NCBI RefSeq assembly: GCF_009754945.1
Contig: NZ_WPIN01000002.1
Span: 186,001-250,000, forward strand
Length of the DNA stretch: 64,000 nucleotides
From: Spirosoma arboris
Lineage (GTDB): Bacteria; Bacteroidota; Bacteroidia; Cytophagales; Spirosomataceae
Direction of reading: 5' to 3'
How positions within the stretch are numbered: position 1 is the stretch's first letter; each line of letters begins with the position of its first letter. A program made the translations under genes and the position numbers. Of the stretch, positions 27,565 through 35,169 are shown one piece after another. Under the pieces are notes generated by a model. That model worked only from the letters and a program-made list of their open reading frames with translations, was not told where the DNA came from and did not search any database.

Positions 27565-28983
27565 ATGAATCGTAACGCTTTTTTTATAGTAGGGTTATTT
27601 TGGACTTGCCAGCTACTGGCGACAACCAGTCTATGGGCACAATCAAAGTCGCCAACCTCGCCAGCGAAACCAAACATTGTGCTGATCATTGCCGATGACC
27701 TGGGCTGGAGAGATGTTGGCTTTATGGGTAGCACGTTTTACGAAACGCCCAATCTGGATCGGCTGGCGGCACAGGGAATGAAATTCACTACTGCCTATAC
27801 CGCAGCGGCCAACTGTGCACCAAGCCGGGCCTGCCTGTTTTCGGGTCAGTACTCCCCCCGACACGGGATTTATACGGTTGCCAATGCGGATCGGGGCGAT
27901 ACTAAAACCCGCAAACTGATTCCTGTAAAAAATAATGAGGTGTTGCCCGATAGTGTGTATACACTGGCAGAAGCCCTGCGTGACGCCGGTTATCAAACAG
28001 CGAGCATCGGCAAGTGGCATCTGGGCAAAAGTCCAACCACTCAGGGCTTTACCTACAATCGGGCTGGCGATGAGCGGGGTATGAATAAGCATTTCAGTCC
28101 GTATGGTATTCCAGCGCTACCAGACGGCCCTCCCGGCGAATACCTGACGGACCGGCTGACGAGTGAGGCACTAACCTTCCTGGATCAGGCGAAGGCAAAA
28201 CCATTCTTTCTATATCTGCCCTATTACGCTGTCCATACACCCTTACAAGCACCCGATTCGCTGGTAAAGAAATACGAGCGAAAACCGAAATCGCCGGGGC
28301 AAGGTCATGCTACGTATGCGGCCATGATCGAATCGCTGGACAGCAACGTAGGGCGGGTTCTGAAGAAACTGGAGGCTTTGGGACTGGATCAAAATACCAT
28401 TGTGATTTTCACATCGGACCATGGTGGTATCCGCTCCATTTCCCGGCAAGACCCGATTCGGGCTGGAAAAGGGTCGTACTATGAAGGTGGCGTTCGGGTA
28501 CCACTGGTTGTTCGCTGGCCGGGTACCGTAGCGGCAGGAAGCACGTCGCAAACGCCTGTCATCAATCTGGATTATTATCCAACTTTTCTGGACATTCTGA
28601 AACGGCCAAAGCCGAGCCAGCCGCTGGATGGCATCAGTATCCTGCCGCTATTGACCGGAAAGTCGGTGGCTGAGCGCCCTTTTTTCTGGCACTTCCCGAT
28701 CTATCTGGAAGCCTATGATCAACAAACAGACAACGGGCGCGATCCTCTATTCCGCACCCGACCCGGCTCGACCATCCGGCTGGGCGACTGGAAATTGCAC
28801 GAGTATTTCGAAGATAACGCGCTTGAGCTTTACAACCTTAAAACTGATCTGAGTGAACAGCACAACGTAGCTTCAGAGAATCCGGCTGTCGTCAAAAAAC
28901 TACACACTCTTTTAGGGGATTGGCGCGCTAAGCAGTCAGCTTTTATCCCAACAGAGCGGAATCCGGCTTATGTCGCTCCGTAA
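27565..28983 (+). CDS. Type I sulfatase 10
   Basis: 472 residues; signal MNRNAFFIVGLFWTCQLLA followed by TTSLWAQ. IIADDLGWRDVGFMG, ANCAPSRACLFSGQYSPRHG with active-site Cys84, SIGKWHLGK, LPYYAVHTPLQ and YEGGVRVPLVVRWPG. The second metal motif reads FTSDHGG (His for Asn), a common variant that keeps the Asp ligand. Starts 11 bases after sulfatase 9 and is followed by the second TTTTTGTCAT palindrome. Confidence 0.93.
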   Translation: MNRNAFFIVGLFWTCQLLATTSLWAQSKSPTSPAKPNIVLIIADDLGWRDVGFMGSTFYETPNLDRLAAQGMKFTTAYTAAANCAPSRACLFSGQYSPRHGIYTVANADRGDTKTRKLIPVKNNEVLPDSVYTLAEALRDAGYQTASIGKWHLGKSPTTQGFTYNRAGDERGMNKHFSPYGIPALPDGPPGEYLTDRLTSEALTFLDQAKAKPFFLYLPYYAVHTPLQAPDSLVKKYERKPKSPGQGHATYAAMIESLDSNVGRVLKKLEALGLDQNTIVIFTSDHGGIRSISRQDPIRAGKGSYYEGGVRVPLVVRWPGTVAAGSTSQTPVINLDYYPTFLDILKRPKPSQPLDGISILPLLTGKSVAERPFFWHFPIYLEAYDQQTDNGRDPLFRTRPGSTIRLGDWKLHEYFEDNALELYNLKTDLSEQHNVASENPAVVKKLHTLLGDWRAKQSAFIPTERNPAYVAP

Positions 28984-28994
28984 CAGTGTCACTA

Positions 28995-29090
28995 CTTTTT
29001 TGTCATCCCGACAAAGGAGGGATCTTAATGTCTCTTGGCATTCTAGTAAGGACGCGTCAAGATCCCTCCTGCGTCGGGATGACAAAAAAA
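28995..29090. repeat. TTTTTGTCAT palindrome, copy 2
   Basis: Arms of about 31 bp (TTTTTTGTCATCCCGAC, then GGAGGGATCTT; complement at 29059-29090) with two mismatches and a 34-base loop. Same family as the copies at 13061 and 32061. It separates sulfatase 10 from the bshB1-like gene. Confidence 0.88.
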
Positions 29091-29150
29091 ACGCCCATAA
29101 CACATTGGTAACAAAACATTTAACCAACTATTACGACTCGCGCTAGCCCT

Positions 29151-29870
29151 ATGAAACTAGATATGCTCGTTTTTTCGGCTCACCCCGATGACGCCGAAGT
29201 GGCCTGTGGTGGCACAGTGCTACACTATCGTGCGCTGGGTCGAAAAATCGGGTTTGTCGATCTGACCTGCGGAGAACTGAGCACCCGAGGCACTCCCGAA
29301 ATTCGGCTAAGAGAAGCAACTGAAGCGGCTCAATTGCTAGGACTGAGTACTCGTCTTAACCTGCATTTTGCGGATGGATTCTTTAAGAATGATGAATGCC
29401 ACCAGCGCAAAGTCATTCAGGTTATCCGCCAATATCAGCCCGATGTGGTGCTTGTCAATGCGCCCTCAGATCGCCACCCCGACCATATACGGGCAGCTAA
29501 ACTAGTCGTGGATGCCTGTCATTATGCCGGTTTCGCCAAGCTGGAAACGTACGATGGAAAGCAAACCAGGCAACAAAACTGGCGGCCCAAAGCCATCTAT
29601 CATTACATACAGGATTGGTGGCTAAAACCTGATTTTGTGGTGGATGTATCAGGCCATTTTGAGCAAAAGCTCCAGGCGGCCAAAGCCTACCGAAGTCAAT
29701 TTTATGACTCTGAAAGTCTCGAACCTGTCACGGCTATTTCCGACCCTAGTTTCTTCAGTCGTGTCGAGTCACGAGCCGTTGAGTTTGGCCGCATGATTGG
29801 CACAAGGTACGGGGAAGGCTTTCTGAAAACCAGCATGATCGATACAAATGTCTTTTTCGACTTTCGCTGA
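29151..29870 (+). CDS. bshB1: Bacillithiol biosynthesis deacetylase BshB1 (PIG-L/LmbE family)
   Basis: Zinc hydrolase that removes the acetyl group from GlcNAc-malate, the second step of bacillithiol synthesis. 239 residues, the usual BshB1 length, with no signal peptide, so cytosolic. Zinc motif FSAHPDDAEVACGG near the N-terminus, VDLTCGELSTRGTPEIR, ADGFF and NAPSDRHPDHIRAAKL carrying the second His ligand. The GTPEIRLREATEAA context and the C-terminal VESRAVEFGRMIG are characteristic of BshB1 rather than other PIG-L deacetylases. No bshA or bshC lies in the window. Its position inside the sulfatase block is unexpected. Confidence 0.9.
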   Translation: MKLDMLVFSAHPDDAEVACGGTVLHYRALGRKIGFVDLTCGELSTRGTPEIRLREATEAAQLLGLSTRLNLHFADGFFKNDECHQRKVIQVIRQYQPDVVLVNAPSDRHPDHIRAAKLVVDACHYAGFAKLETYDGKQTRQQNWRPKAIYHYIQDWWLKPDFVVDVSGHFEQKLQAAKAYRSQFYDSESLEPVTAISDPSFFSRVESRAVEFGRMIGTRYGEGFLKTSMIDTNVFFDFR

Positions 29871-29910
29871 ATTTGGGCCATTCACTCTCTCATTTAATCT
29901 GTAAGAAACC

Positions 29911-31173
29911 ATGATATCCTCTGTCAATTTTGTCGCCCTCAGTAGCCTGGTGAGCTTACTAACTCTCAGTCAACTAACTGCACAAACACCTGATTACCTG
30001 ACGGGTAAGTATTTGTACAGCACCGTCGAAAAATTTGTGAGCCTAGGCGAACACCGCACGGGTACCGAAACCGACCGCAATACATCGGCCTGGTTAGGCA
30101 ACGAACTCAGACAGGCAGGTTATGCCGTCAAGTACCTCGAATTTCCGGTTAAGCAGTTCTTTTTTGACAAAGGGAGCCTGTCGACGGGTGCCAAAGCGAT
30201 CAATATATTTCCATTGTGGTACGTCAACGATAAAATTCCGCTTCAGGTTGACGCGCCAATCGTTGACAGCCGAACGAGTAGTCAACCATCTGATTTTTCA
30301 GGCAAGATTGTCCTGACGCGCCTTTCAGGACAAATCGGTCATAACGCGATTTTTAAGCCATTGATTGACGGAGGTGCCAAAGCGATTGTGGCCATTACCG
30401 AAAACCCATCGGGCGAGATTGTGGCCATCAATACGTCGTACAGCACCGAGCCTTGGCCCATTCCCATTGTGCTGGTGGCTCCTAAAGATAGCGCCAATGT
30501 GTTGGCTGCGGTTACGGCCCATAAAACCGCTTCGCTGGCAATCAAGGGTACTTTTCGCGACGTAATCGCGCGTAACATCTACGGAAAAATCGGCAATGGA
30601 CCGAAGACAATCGTGGTTTCAACACCGATTAGTGGGTGGTTTACGTGCGGAGGAGAGCGCGGTCCCGGTATTGCGGCTTGGCTGGCTCTGGCAAAATGGA
30701 CAAGTGAGGCCAAACTACCGTATACCTTTTTGTTTACGGCCAATTCGGGGCATGAACTGGCCAATCTGGGCGCTCGTCAATTCCTGGAAACGATTGCTCC
30801 CAAGCCTGCCGATACTCAGTTGTGGGTCCATCTGGGCGCGGGAATCGCCACCCGAAAATGGGCTAAAACAGAGGCCGGTTACGCACCGACCAATCAGGTA
30901 GATGCCAACCGACAGATTGTCTACAGCCCTACTGTAAAAGACAGTTTCGAACAGGTGTTCCAGGCCATCGACGGGCGGAAAGCCGTGACCGACAAGGGAG
31001 TTGGCGAACTGATCGAAGTCGTCAAAAAAGGCTATCCAAATTTTCTGGCCATTGCAGGCGCGCATTTCCTGTTTCACGCGCCAACAGACGACGCCAAAGC
31101 TACTTCACCTGAATTACTCGAAGAAATCACCCTCGCCCTGAAACACTTCATCGAGCAAGAAACCCGACGCTAA
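29911..31173 (+). CDS. Exported M28-like peptidase-fold protein lacking the canonical metal ligands
   Basis: 420 residues with a signal peptide (LVSLLTLSQLTAQ). The order is an N-terminal segment like M28 aminopeptidases (EHRTGTETDRNTSAWLGNELRQAGY), a PA-like insert (SGKIVLTRLSG, FKPLIDGGAKAIVAI), then the core. Where M28 enzymes have HxD and GANDNASG, this protein has STPISGWFT and CGGERGPGIAAW, and the usual GGEE is NSGHELANLGAR. His in HLGAGIAT and FHAPTDDAK is kept. Either it binds metal differently, for example through the HE and HLGA histidines, or it is a non-peptidase. Classical aminopeptidase activity should not be assumed. It follows bshB1 by 40 bases. Confidence 0.7.
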   Translation: MISSVNFVALSSLVSLLTLSQLTAQTPDYLTGKYLYSTVEKFVSLGEHRTGTETDRNTSAWLGNELRQAGYAVKYLEFPVKQFFFDKGSLSTGAKAINIFPLWYVNDKIPLQVDAPIVDSRTSSQPSDFSGKIVLTRLSGQIGHNAIFKPLIDGGAKAIVAITENPSGEIVAINTSYSTEPWPIPIVLVAPKDSANVLAAVTAHKTASLAIKGTFRDVIARNIYGKIGNGPKTIVVSTPISGWFTCGGERGPGIAAWLALAKWTSEAKLPYTFLFTANSGHELANLGARQFLETIAPKPADTQLWVHLGAGIATRKWAKTEAGYAPTNQVDANRQIVYSPTVKDSFEQVFQAIDGRKAVTDKGVGELIEVVKKGYPNFLAIAGAHFLFHAPTDDAKATSPELLEEITLALKHFIEQETRR

Positions 31174-31222
31174 TCCACTAAAACACAAACTATTAAACAC
31201 CACATCGCACTCCTACATTACT

Positions 31223-31262
31223 CCCCTCTCCCGTTTTGGGAGAGGGGTCGGGGGTGAGGGTA
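31223..31262. repeat. CCCCTCTCC hairpin, half unit (copy 3)
   Basis: A single stem-loop (CCCCTCTCCC, TTTT loop, GGGAGAGGGG) followed by TCGGGGGTGAGGG, equal to the left half of the unit at 14650. The right half is absent. It lies between the M28-like gene and the rhodanese-thioredoxin gene. Confidence 0.8.
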
Positions 31263-31302
31263 AATCAATACAACAATTATCCATTATAAACCAATACAAT
31301 CC

Positions 31303-32016
31303 ATGAAAAAGCAACTTGCATTCATCTTTGTCCTGTTGGGCTTCGCTACATTAGCCATTGCTCAAACTGAAAAATCAGAAGACGTTATCTCCGTCGATCA
31401 GTTTACCGCGAAATTAAAAGCACAGGCAACTCCTCAATTGATTGACGCTCGAAGTGCCGAAGAATTTGCCCTTAACCACATTCCGAACGCCGTCAATTTC
31501 AACCTGCAAACCGAAGGATATGAAACACTTGTAAAGGGAATCAGTAAATCGAAACCCGTATTCATCTACTCCATTGCCAACGGGCGTAGCGTTGCCCTGG
31601 CCAAAGATTTACGGAGCAAGGGATTCAACGAGGTCTATGTACTCGACAGCGGTATCGGTGCCTGGACGGGAGCGGGGAACCCTTTGTTCACAACCGCAAA
31701 AAAAGGGCTGACATTAGATGAATATAACTCCATTCTGACCAGTAACAAACTCGTTCTGGTTGACATTGGCTCCAAATACTGCGGTTCCTGCAAAAAAGTA
31801 AAACCCATTCTGGAGACTCTTCGTAAGGAACACGGAGATGCCCTAAAAATTGTTGAAATAGAGCTGGAAGAAAGCCCTGCGCTGATTGCCTCGCTCAAAA
31901 CCGTATCAGCTTTCCCATACCTTATCCTCTACAAACAGGGCGAAATTGTACTGAAACGCCCTGGCTTAACCGAGCTAAAAACTGAACTCGATACCAAGTT
32001 GGTAGCTTCGAAATAG
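31303..32016 (+). CDS. Exported fusion of a Cys-less rhodanese domain and thioredoxin
   Basis: 237 residues with a signal peptide (FVLLGFATLAIAQ). Residues about 30-125 form a rhodanese domain (QLIDARSAEEFALNHIPNA), but the active-site loop reads FIYSIANGRSVALA, with Ser where the catalytic Cys belongs, so sulfurtransfer is not expected. Residues about 135-237 are a thioredoxin domain with YCGSCKKVKP (CxxC) and cis-Pro region AFPYLILYK, likely active as a thiol-disulfide exchanger in the periplasm. The dead rhodanese domain may serve as a protein-binding module. It lies between two repeat elements, before sulfatase 11. Confidence 0.9.
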   Translation: MKKQLAFIFVLLGFATLAIAQTEKSEDVISVDQFTAKLKAQATPQLIDARSAEEFALNHIPNAVNFNLQTEGYETLVKGISKSKPVFIYSIANGRSVALAKDLRSKGFNEVYVLDSGIGAWTGAGNPLFTTAKKGLTLDEYNSILTSNKLVLVDIGSKYCGSCKKVKPILETLRKEHGDALKIVEIELEESPALIASLKTVSAFPYLILYKQGEIVLKRPGLTELKTELDTKLVASK

Positions 32017-32060
32017 GGGCTGATGCTGTTTATTTTTCTTCTAGTGGAAAACTAGGCTAA

Positions 32061-32146
32061 TTTTTGTCATTTCGACCGGAGGGAGAAATCTCAACTACCC
32101 TATGAGTCAAGCTTGAGATTTCTCCCTCCGGTCGAAATGACAAAAA
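32061..32146. repeat. TTTTTGTCAT palindrome, copy 3
   Basis: Perfect 34-bp arms (32061-32094 and 32113-32146): TTTTTGTCATTTCGACCGG with its full complement ending CGAAATGACAAAAA. Inner bases differ from copy 1 at several positions, and each change is matched in the opposite arm, so the hairpin is conserved while the sequence drifts. Confidence 0.9.
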
Positions 32147-32167
32147 TCCACTCAGTTTTAATGGAAT

Positions 32168-33598
32168 ATGAAAAAACTATCTTTTTTACTAATTCCCCTG
32201 CTGGCTATCGCTGGCGGTTCTGTTGCCCAACAGCGCGGTTCGACAAGGCCAAACATTGTGCTTATTGTAGCCGATGATCTGGGTTACGGAGACGTGGGTT
32301 TCAACGGGCAAAAACTGATCAAAACGCCAAACATTGACCGATTGGCAGCCCAGGGAGTTCGGTTCAATCAGTTTTATGCCGGAACAACGGTTTGCGCCCC
32401 TTCTCGGTCAGCTTTACTAACGGGGAAACACACGGGACATACGTACATCCGGGGAAATAAAGGGGTTGATCCTGAAGGGCAGGAACCCATTGCCGATTCG
32501 GTTGTAACGCTGGCGGAAGTACTGAAAAAAGCCGGGTATACCACGGGAGCGTTTGGCAAATGGGGATTAGGTCCGGTAGGGTCTGAAGGCGATCCCAACA
32601 ACCAGGGGTTCGATCAATTTTATGGCTACAATTGCCAAAGTCTGGCCCACCGCTATTACCCAGATCATCTATGGAAAAACGGCAATCGGGTTGTTTTGCC
32701 TGAAAATAAGAATCTTGCTCATAATCAGACCTATGCCCCCGATTTGATTCAAAAGCAGGCCTTGAATTTTATTGAAGTCCAGAGCATGAACAAGCCATTT
32801 TTCCTCTTCCTTCCCTATATCCTGCCCCACGCCGAGCTACTCGTTCCCGACGACAGTCTATTCCGGTATTACAAAGGCAAATTTCCCGAAACACCGTTTA
32901 AAGGAGCTGATTATGGGGTCAGTGCAACAACGGGCGGCTATACGTCACAAGCTTATCCACATGCTACGTTTGCCGCGATGGTTGCCCGACTAGATGCCTA
33001 CGTTGGACAGGTGCTGGCTGCCCTCAAGGCCAAGGGTCTTGACGAAAATACACTGGTTATTTTTACGAGTGATAACGGGCCACACATAGAAGGCGGAGCA
33101 GACCCAACGTTTTTTGCCAGTAGTGGCGGCTTTCGTGGCGTCAAGCGCGACCTGTATGAAGGTGGTATTCGGGTCCCGTTCATTGCCCGCTGGTCGGGAA
33201 AAATCAAACCCAATACCCAAAGCAACTACATCGGAGCATTTTGGGATTTGCTTCCTACGTTCGCCGAATTAGCGGGTGTAAAGCCAACAACAACCGGCGA
33301 CGGTTTTTCCATAGTACCGAGCTTACTCCGTAAAGGAAATCAAAAAGCACACGACTATTTATATTGGGAGTTCCACGAAGGTGGAGGCAAACAGGCGGTG
33401 CGTCAGGGCAATTGGAAAGCCGTTCGACTGAACGCCAATAAACCGGATGCATCAACGCTGGAACTCTACGATTTGGCAAAAGATCCGGGGGAGAAACAGG
33501 ATATTTCCATATCATTTCCGGCCAAAGCGAATGAATTGGATCGCCTAATGAAGCAGTCGCACGTTCCATCAATTCTCTTTCCGTTTGGTGAGCTGTAA
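32168..33598 (+). CDS. Type I sulfatase 11
   Basis: 476 residues with a signal peptide (LLIPLLAIAGGSVAQQ). LIVADDLGYGDVGFNG, TVCAPSRSALLTGKHTGHTYIRGN with active-site Cys76, FGKWGLGPVGSEGDPNNQGFD (Gly where most have His after GKW), YILPHAEL, FTSDNGPHIEGG and YEGGIRVPFIARW. The HTGHTYIRGNKG segment and the GKWGLG form mark a distinct subfamily of Bacteroidota arylsulfatase A-like enzymes. It stands alone between two palindromic elements. Confidence 0.92.
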   Translation: MKKLSFLLIPLLAIAGGSVAQQRGSTRPNIVLIVADDLGYGDVGFNGQKLIKTPNIDRLAAQGVRFNQFYAGTTVCAPSRSALLTGKHTGHTYIRGNKGVDPEGQEPIADSVVTLAEVLKKAGYTTGAFGKWGLGPVGSEGDPNNQGFDQFYGYNCQSLAHRYYPDHLWKNGNRVVLPENKNLAHNQTYAPDLIQKQALNFIEVQSMNKPFFLFLPYILPHAELLVPDDSLFRYYKGKFPETPFKGADYGVSATTGGYTSQAYPHATFAAMVARLDAYVGQVLAALKAKGLDENTLVIFTSDNGPHIEGGADPTFFASSGGFRGVKRDLYEGGIRVPFIARWSGKIKPNTQSNYIGAFWDLLPTFAELAGVKPTTTGDGFSIVPSLLRKGNQKAHDYLYWEFHEGGGKQAVRQGNWKAVRLNANKPDASTLELYDLAKDPGEKQDISISFPAKANELDRLMKQSHVPSILFPFGEL

Positions 33599-33635
33599 GG
33601 TGTATTATCTGTCTACCCTGAAAATGGCAACTACA

Positions 33636-33726
33636 CTTTTTGTGATGTCAGATGCTTACATCTGACACGTTAGGTTTCTCAAAACCTATCGGCACAAAAA
33701 GTAGGTTTTAAGAAACCTAACGTGTC
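33636..33726. repeat. Compound palindrome between sulfatases 11 and 12
   Basis: Three nested pairings: GTCAGATG/CATCTGAC (33646-33665), GACACGTTAGGTTTCTC with its complement (33664-33687 against 33703-33726, one mismatch), and CTTTTTGTG against CACAAAAAG. It resembles the TTTTTGTCAT family in having T-run/A-run borders but differs in the core. Confidence 0.75.
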
Positions 33727-33777
33727 GGTTATTAGTAACCAACACCACGTAAATATAATCTTCTGTTTCTCTAAAGT

Positions 33778-35166
33778 ATGCTAAAGTATCTTTTCGTTTC
33801 CCTCTGCCTTGGTAGTCAAATCGTGTCTCCCCTGAACGCAGTCGCTCAACAGGGAATTGCTAACCAGAAACCGAATATTATCTTTTTACTCACCGATGAT
33901 CACCGCTGGGATGCCATGGGGGCTATGGGCAATTCAATCATCCAGACGCCAAATCTCGATGCTTTAGCGGGAAAGGGCGTTTTATTCAAAAACGCCTATG
34001 TCACAACGGCGATTTGCTGCGTGAGCCGGGCCAGTCTGCTGAGTGGTCAGTATATGTCGCGGCACAAGATCACTGATTTCGATACGCCGTTTAGTCAGGC
34101 GGCTCTGGCGAAAACATACCCGCTGCTTCTTAAAAAAGCTGGCTACAAAATTGGCTTTATCGGCAAGTACGGCGTGGGCACTAAAAACCAGCCGAGCGCC
34201 GAATACGATTATTGGTCCTGCACCAAAAAAAGTCAGCCCGATTATGAGGTGCCTGATGCTCAGGGCAAATTCATTCATGACACCGATACGATTAGCCACG
34301 ACATTCAGAAGTTTCTGGGGCAATTTTCCAGCCGAGGGCCGTTTTGCCTGTCCGTCAGTTTTAAAGCGCCCCACGAACTGGATGGCGATCCACCAACCTA
34401 CATCGTGCAACCACAGTTTAAAGACCTGTATAGTACTATTAACATTCCGCAACCGCTCACCGCTGATCCAAAATACTGGAATAGTTTCCCGGATTTTTTC
34501 AGAACGGATCAGAACATTGCCCGGGTACGCTGGAAGCCGTTGTTCTCAACCCCAGAATTACATGCTGAAACCGTACGAAATTATTACCGATTGATTACAG
34601 GCGTCGATGAGGCCGTTGGCAAACTGGTGGCTCAGTTAAAACAGTTGGGGCTGGACCAGAATACGGTTATTGTCTTTATGGGCGACAACGGATTTTACCT
34701 CGGCGAACACGGCCTGGAAGGCAAATGGTATGGCCACGAAGAATCCATTCGGGTACCGCTGATCGTTTATGATCCCCGGTTACCTGCGACATTACGCGGT
34801 ACAAAATCCACGCAAATCGCCCTCAATATCGACGTAGCACCAACCCTTTTATCACTGGCCAATGTACCGATTCCAGCCGACATGCAGGGAATTAACTTAC
34901 TCAGTAGCCTCACTCAAAAAACACCAGCACGAACCGATTTCTTTTACGAACACACTTTTCTGGGTAGCCCCCGACTGCCGAAAGTAGAAGGCGTGGTGAG
35001 TTCGAACTGGAAGTACATGAACTTCATCGAGCACGGCTATGAAGAACTTTACGACACCGCCCATGACCCACATGAGACAACAAATCTGGCGCAGAATACC
35101 CGGTTTTCAACGAAATTAGAGACCATGCGCAAGCGGTATAAAACACTGAAACAGACGGCTCAATAA
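33778..35166 (+). CDS. Type I sulfatase 12, variant active site CCVSR
   Basis: 462 residues with a signal peptide ending near residue 24 (LNAVAQQG). FLLTDDHRWDAMGAMG, TTAICCVSRASLLSGQYMSRH, FIGKYGVGTK, FMGDNGFYLGEHGLEGKW and EESIRVPLIVYDP. The active-site pentapeptide is C80-C81-V82-S83-R84, with Val in place of Pro/Ala; xxVSRAS-type motifs are, to my knowledge, a recurring variant in bacterial sulfatases. Other ligands are intact, and the late GEHGLEGKW pattern is iduronate-2-sulfatase-like. It precedes sulfatase 13 by 3 bases. Confidence 0.9.
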   Translation: MLKYLFVSLCLGSQIVSPLNAVAQQGIANQKPNIIFLLTDDHRWDAMGAMGNSIIQTPNLDALAGKGVLFKNAYVTTAICCVSRASLLSGQYMSRHKITDFDTPFSQAALAKTYPLLLKKAGYKIGFIGKYGVGTKNQPSAEYDYWSCTKKSQPDYEVPDAQGKFIHDTDTISHDIQKFLGQFSSRGPFCLSVSFKAPHELDGDPPTYIVQPQFKDLYSTINIPQPLTADPKYWNSFPDFFRTDQNIARVRWKPLFSTPELHAETVRNYYRLITGVDEAVGKLVAQLKQLGLDQNTVIVFMGDNGFYLGEHGLEGKWYGHEESIRVPLIVYDPRLPATLRGTKSTQIALNIDVAPTLLSLANVPIPADMQGINLLSSLTQKTPARTDFFYEHTFLGSPRLPKVEGVVSSNWKYMNFIEHGYEELYDTAHDPHETTNLAQNTRFSTKLETMRKRYKTLKQTAQ

Positions 35167-35169
35167 CCT

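Noticed and set aside
13061-32146. CRISPR array as explanation of the repeats
   Set aside because: The repeats are palindromes kilobases apart between genes, not regularly spaced direct repeats with spacers, and no cas gene is present.
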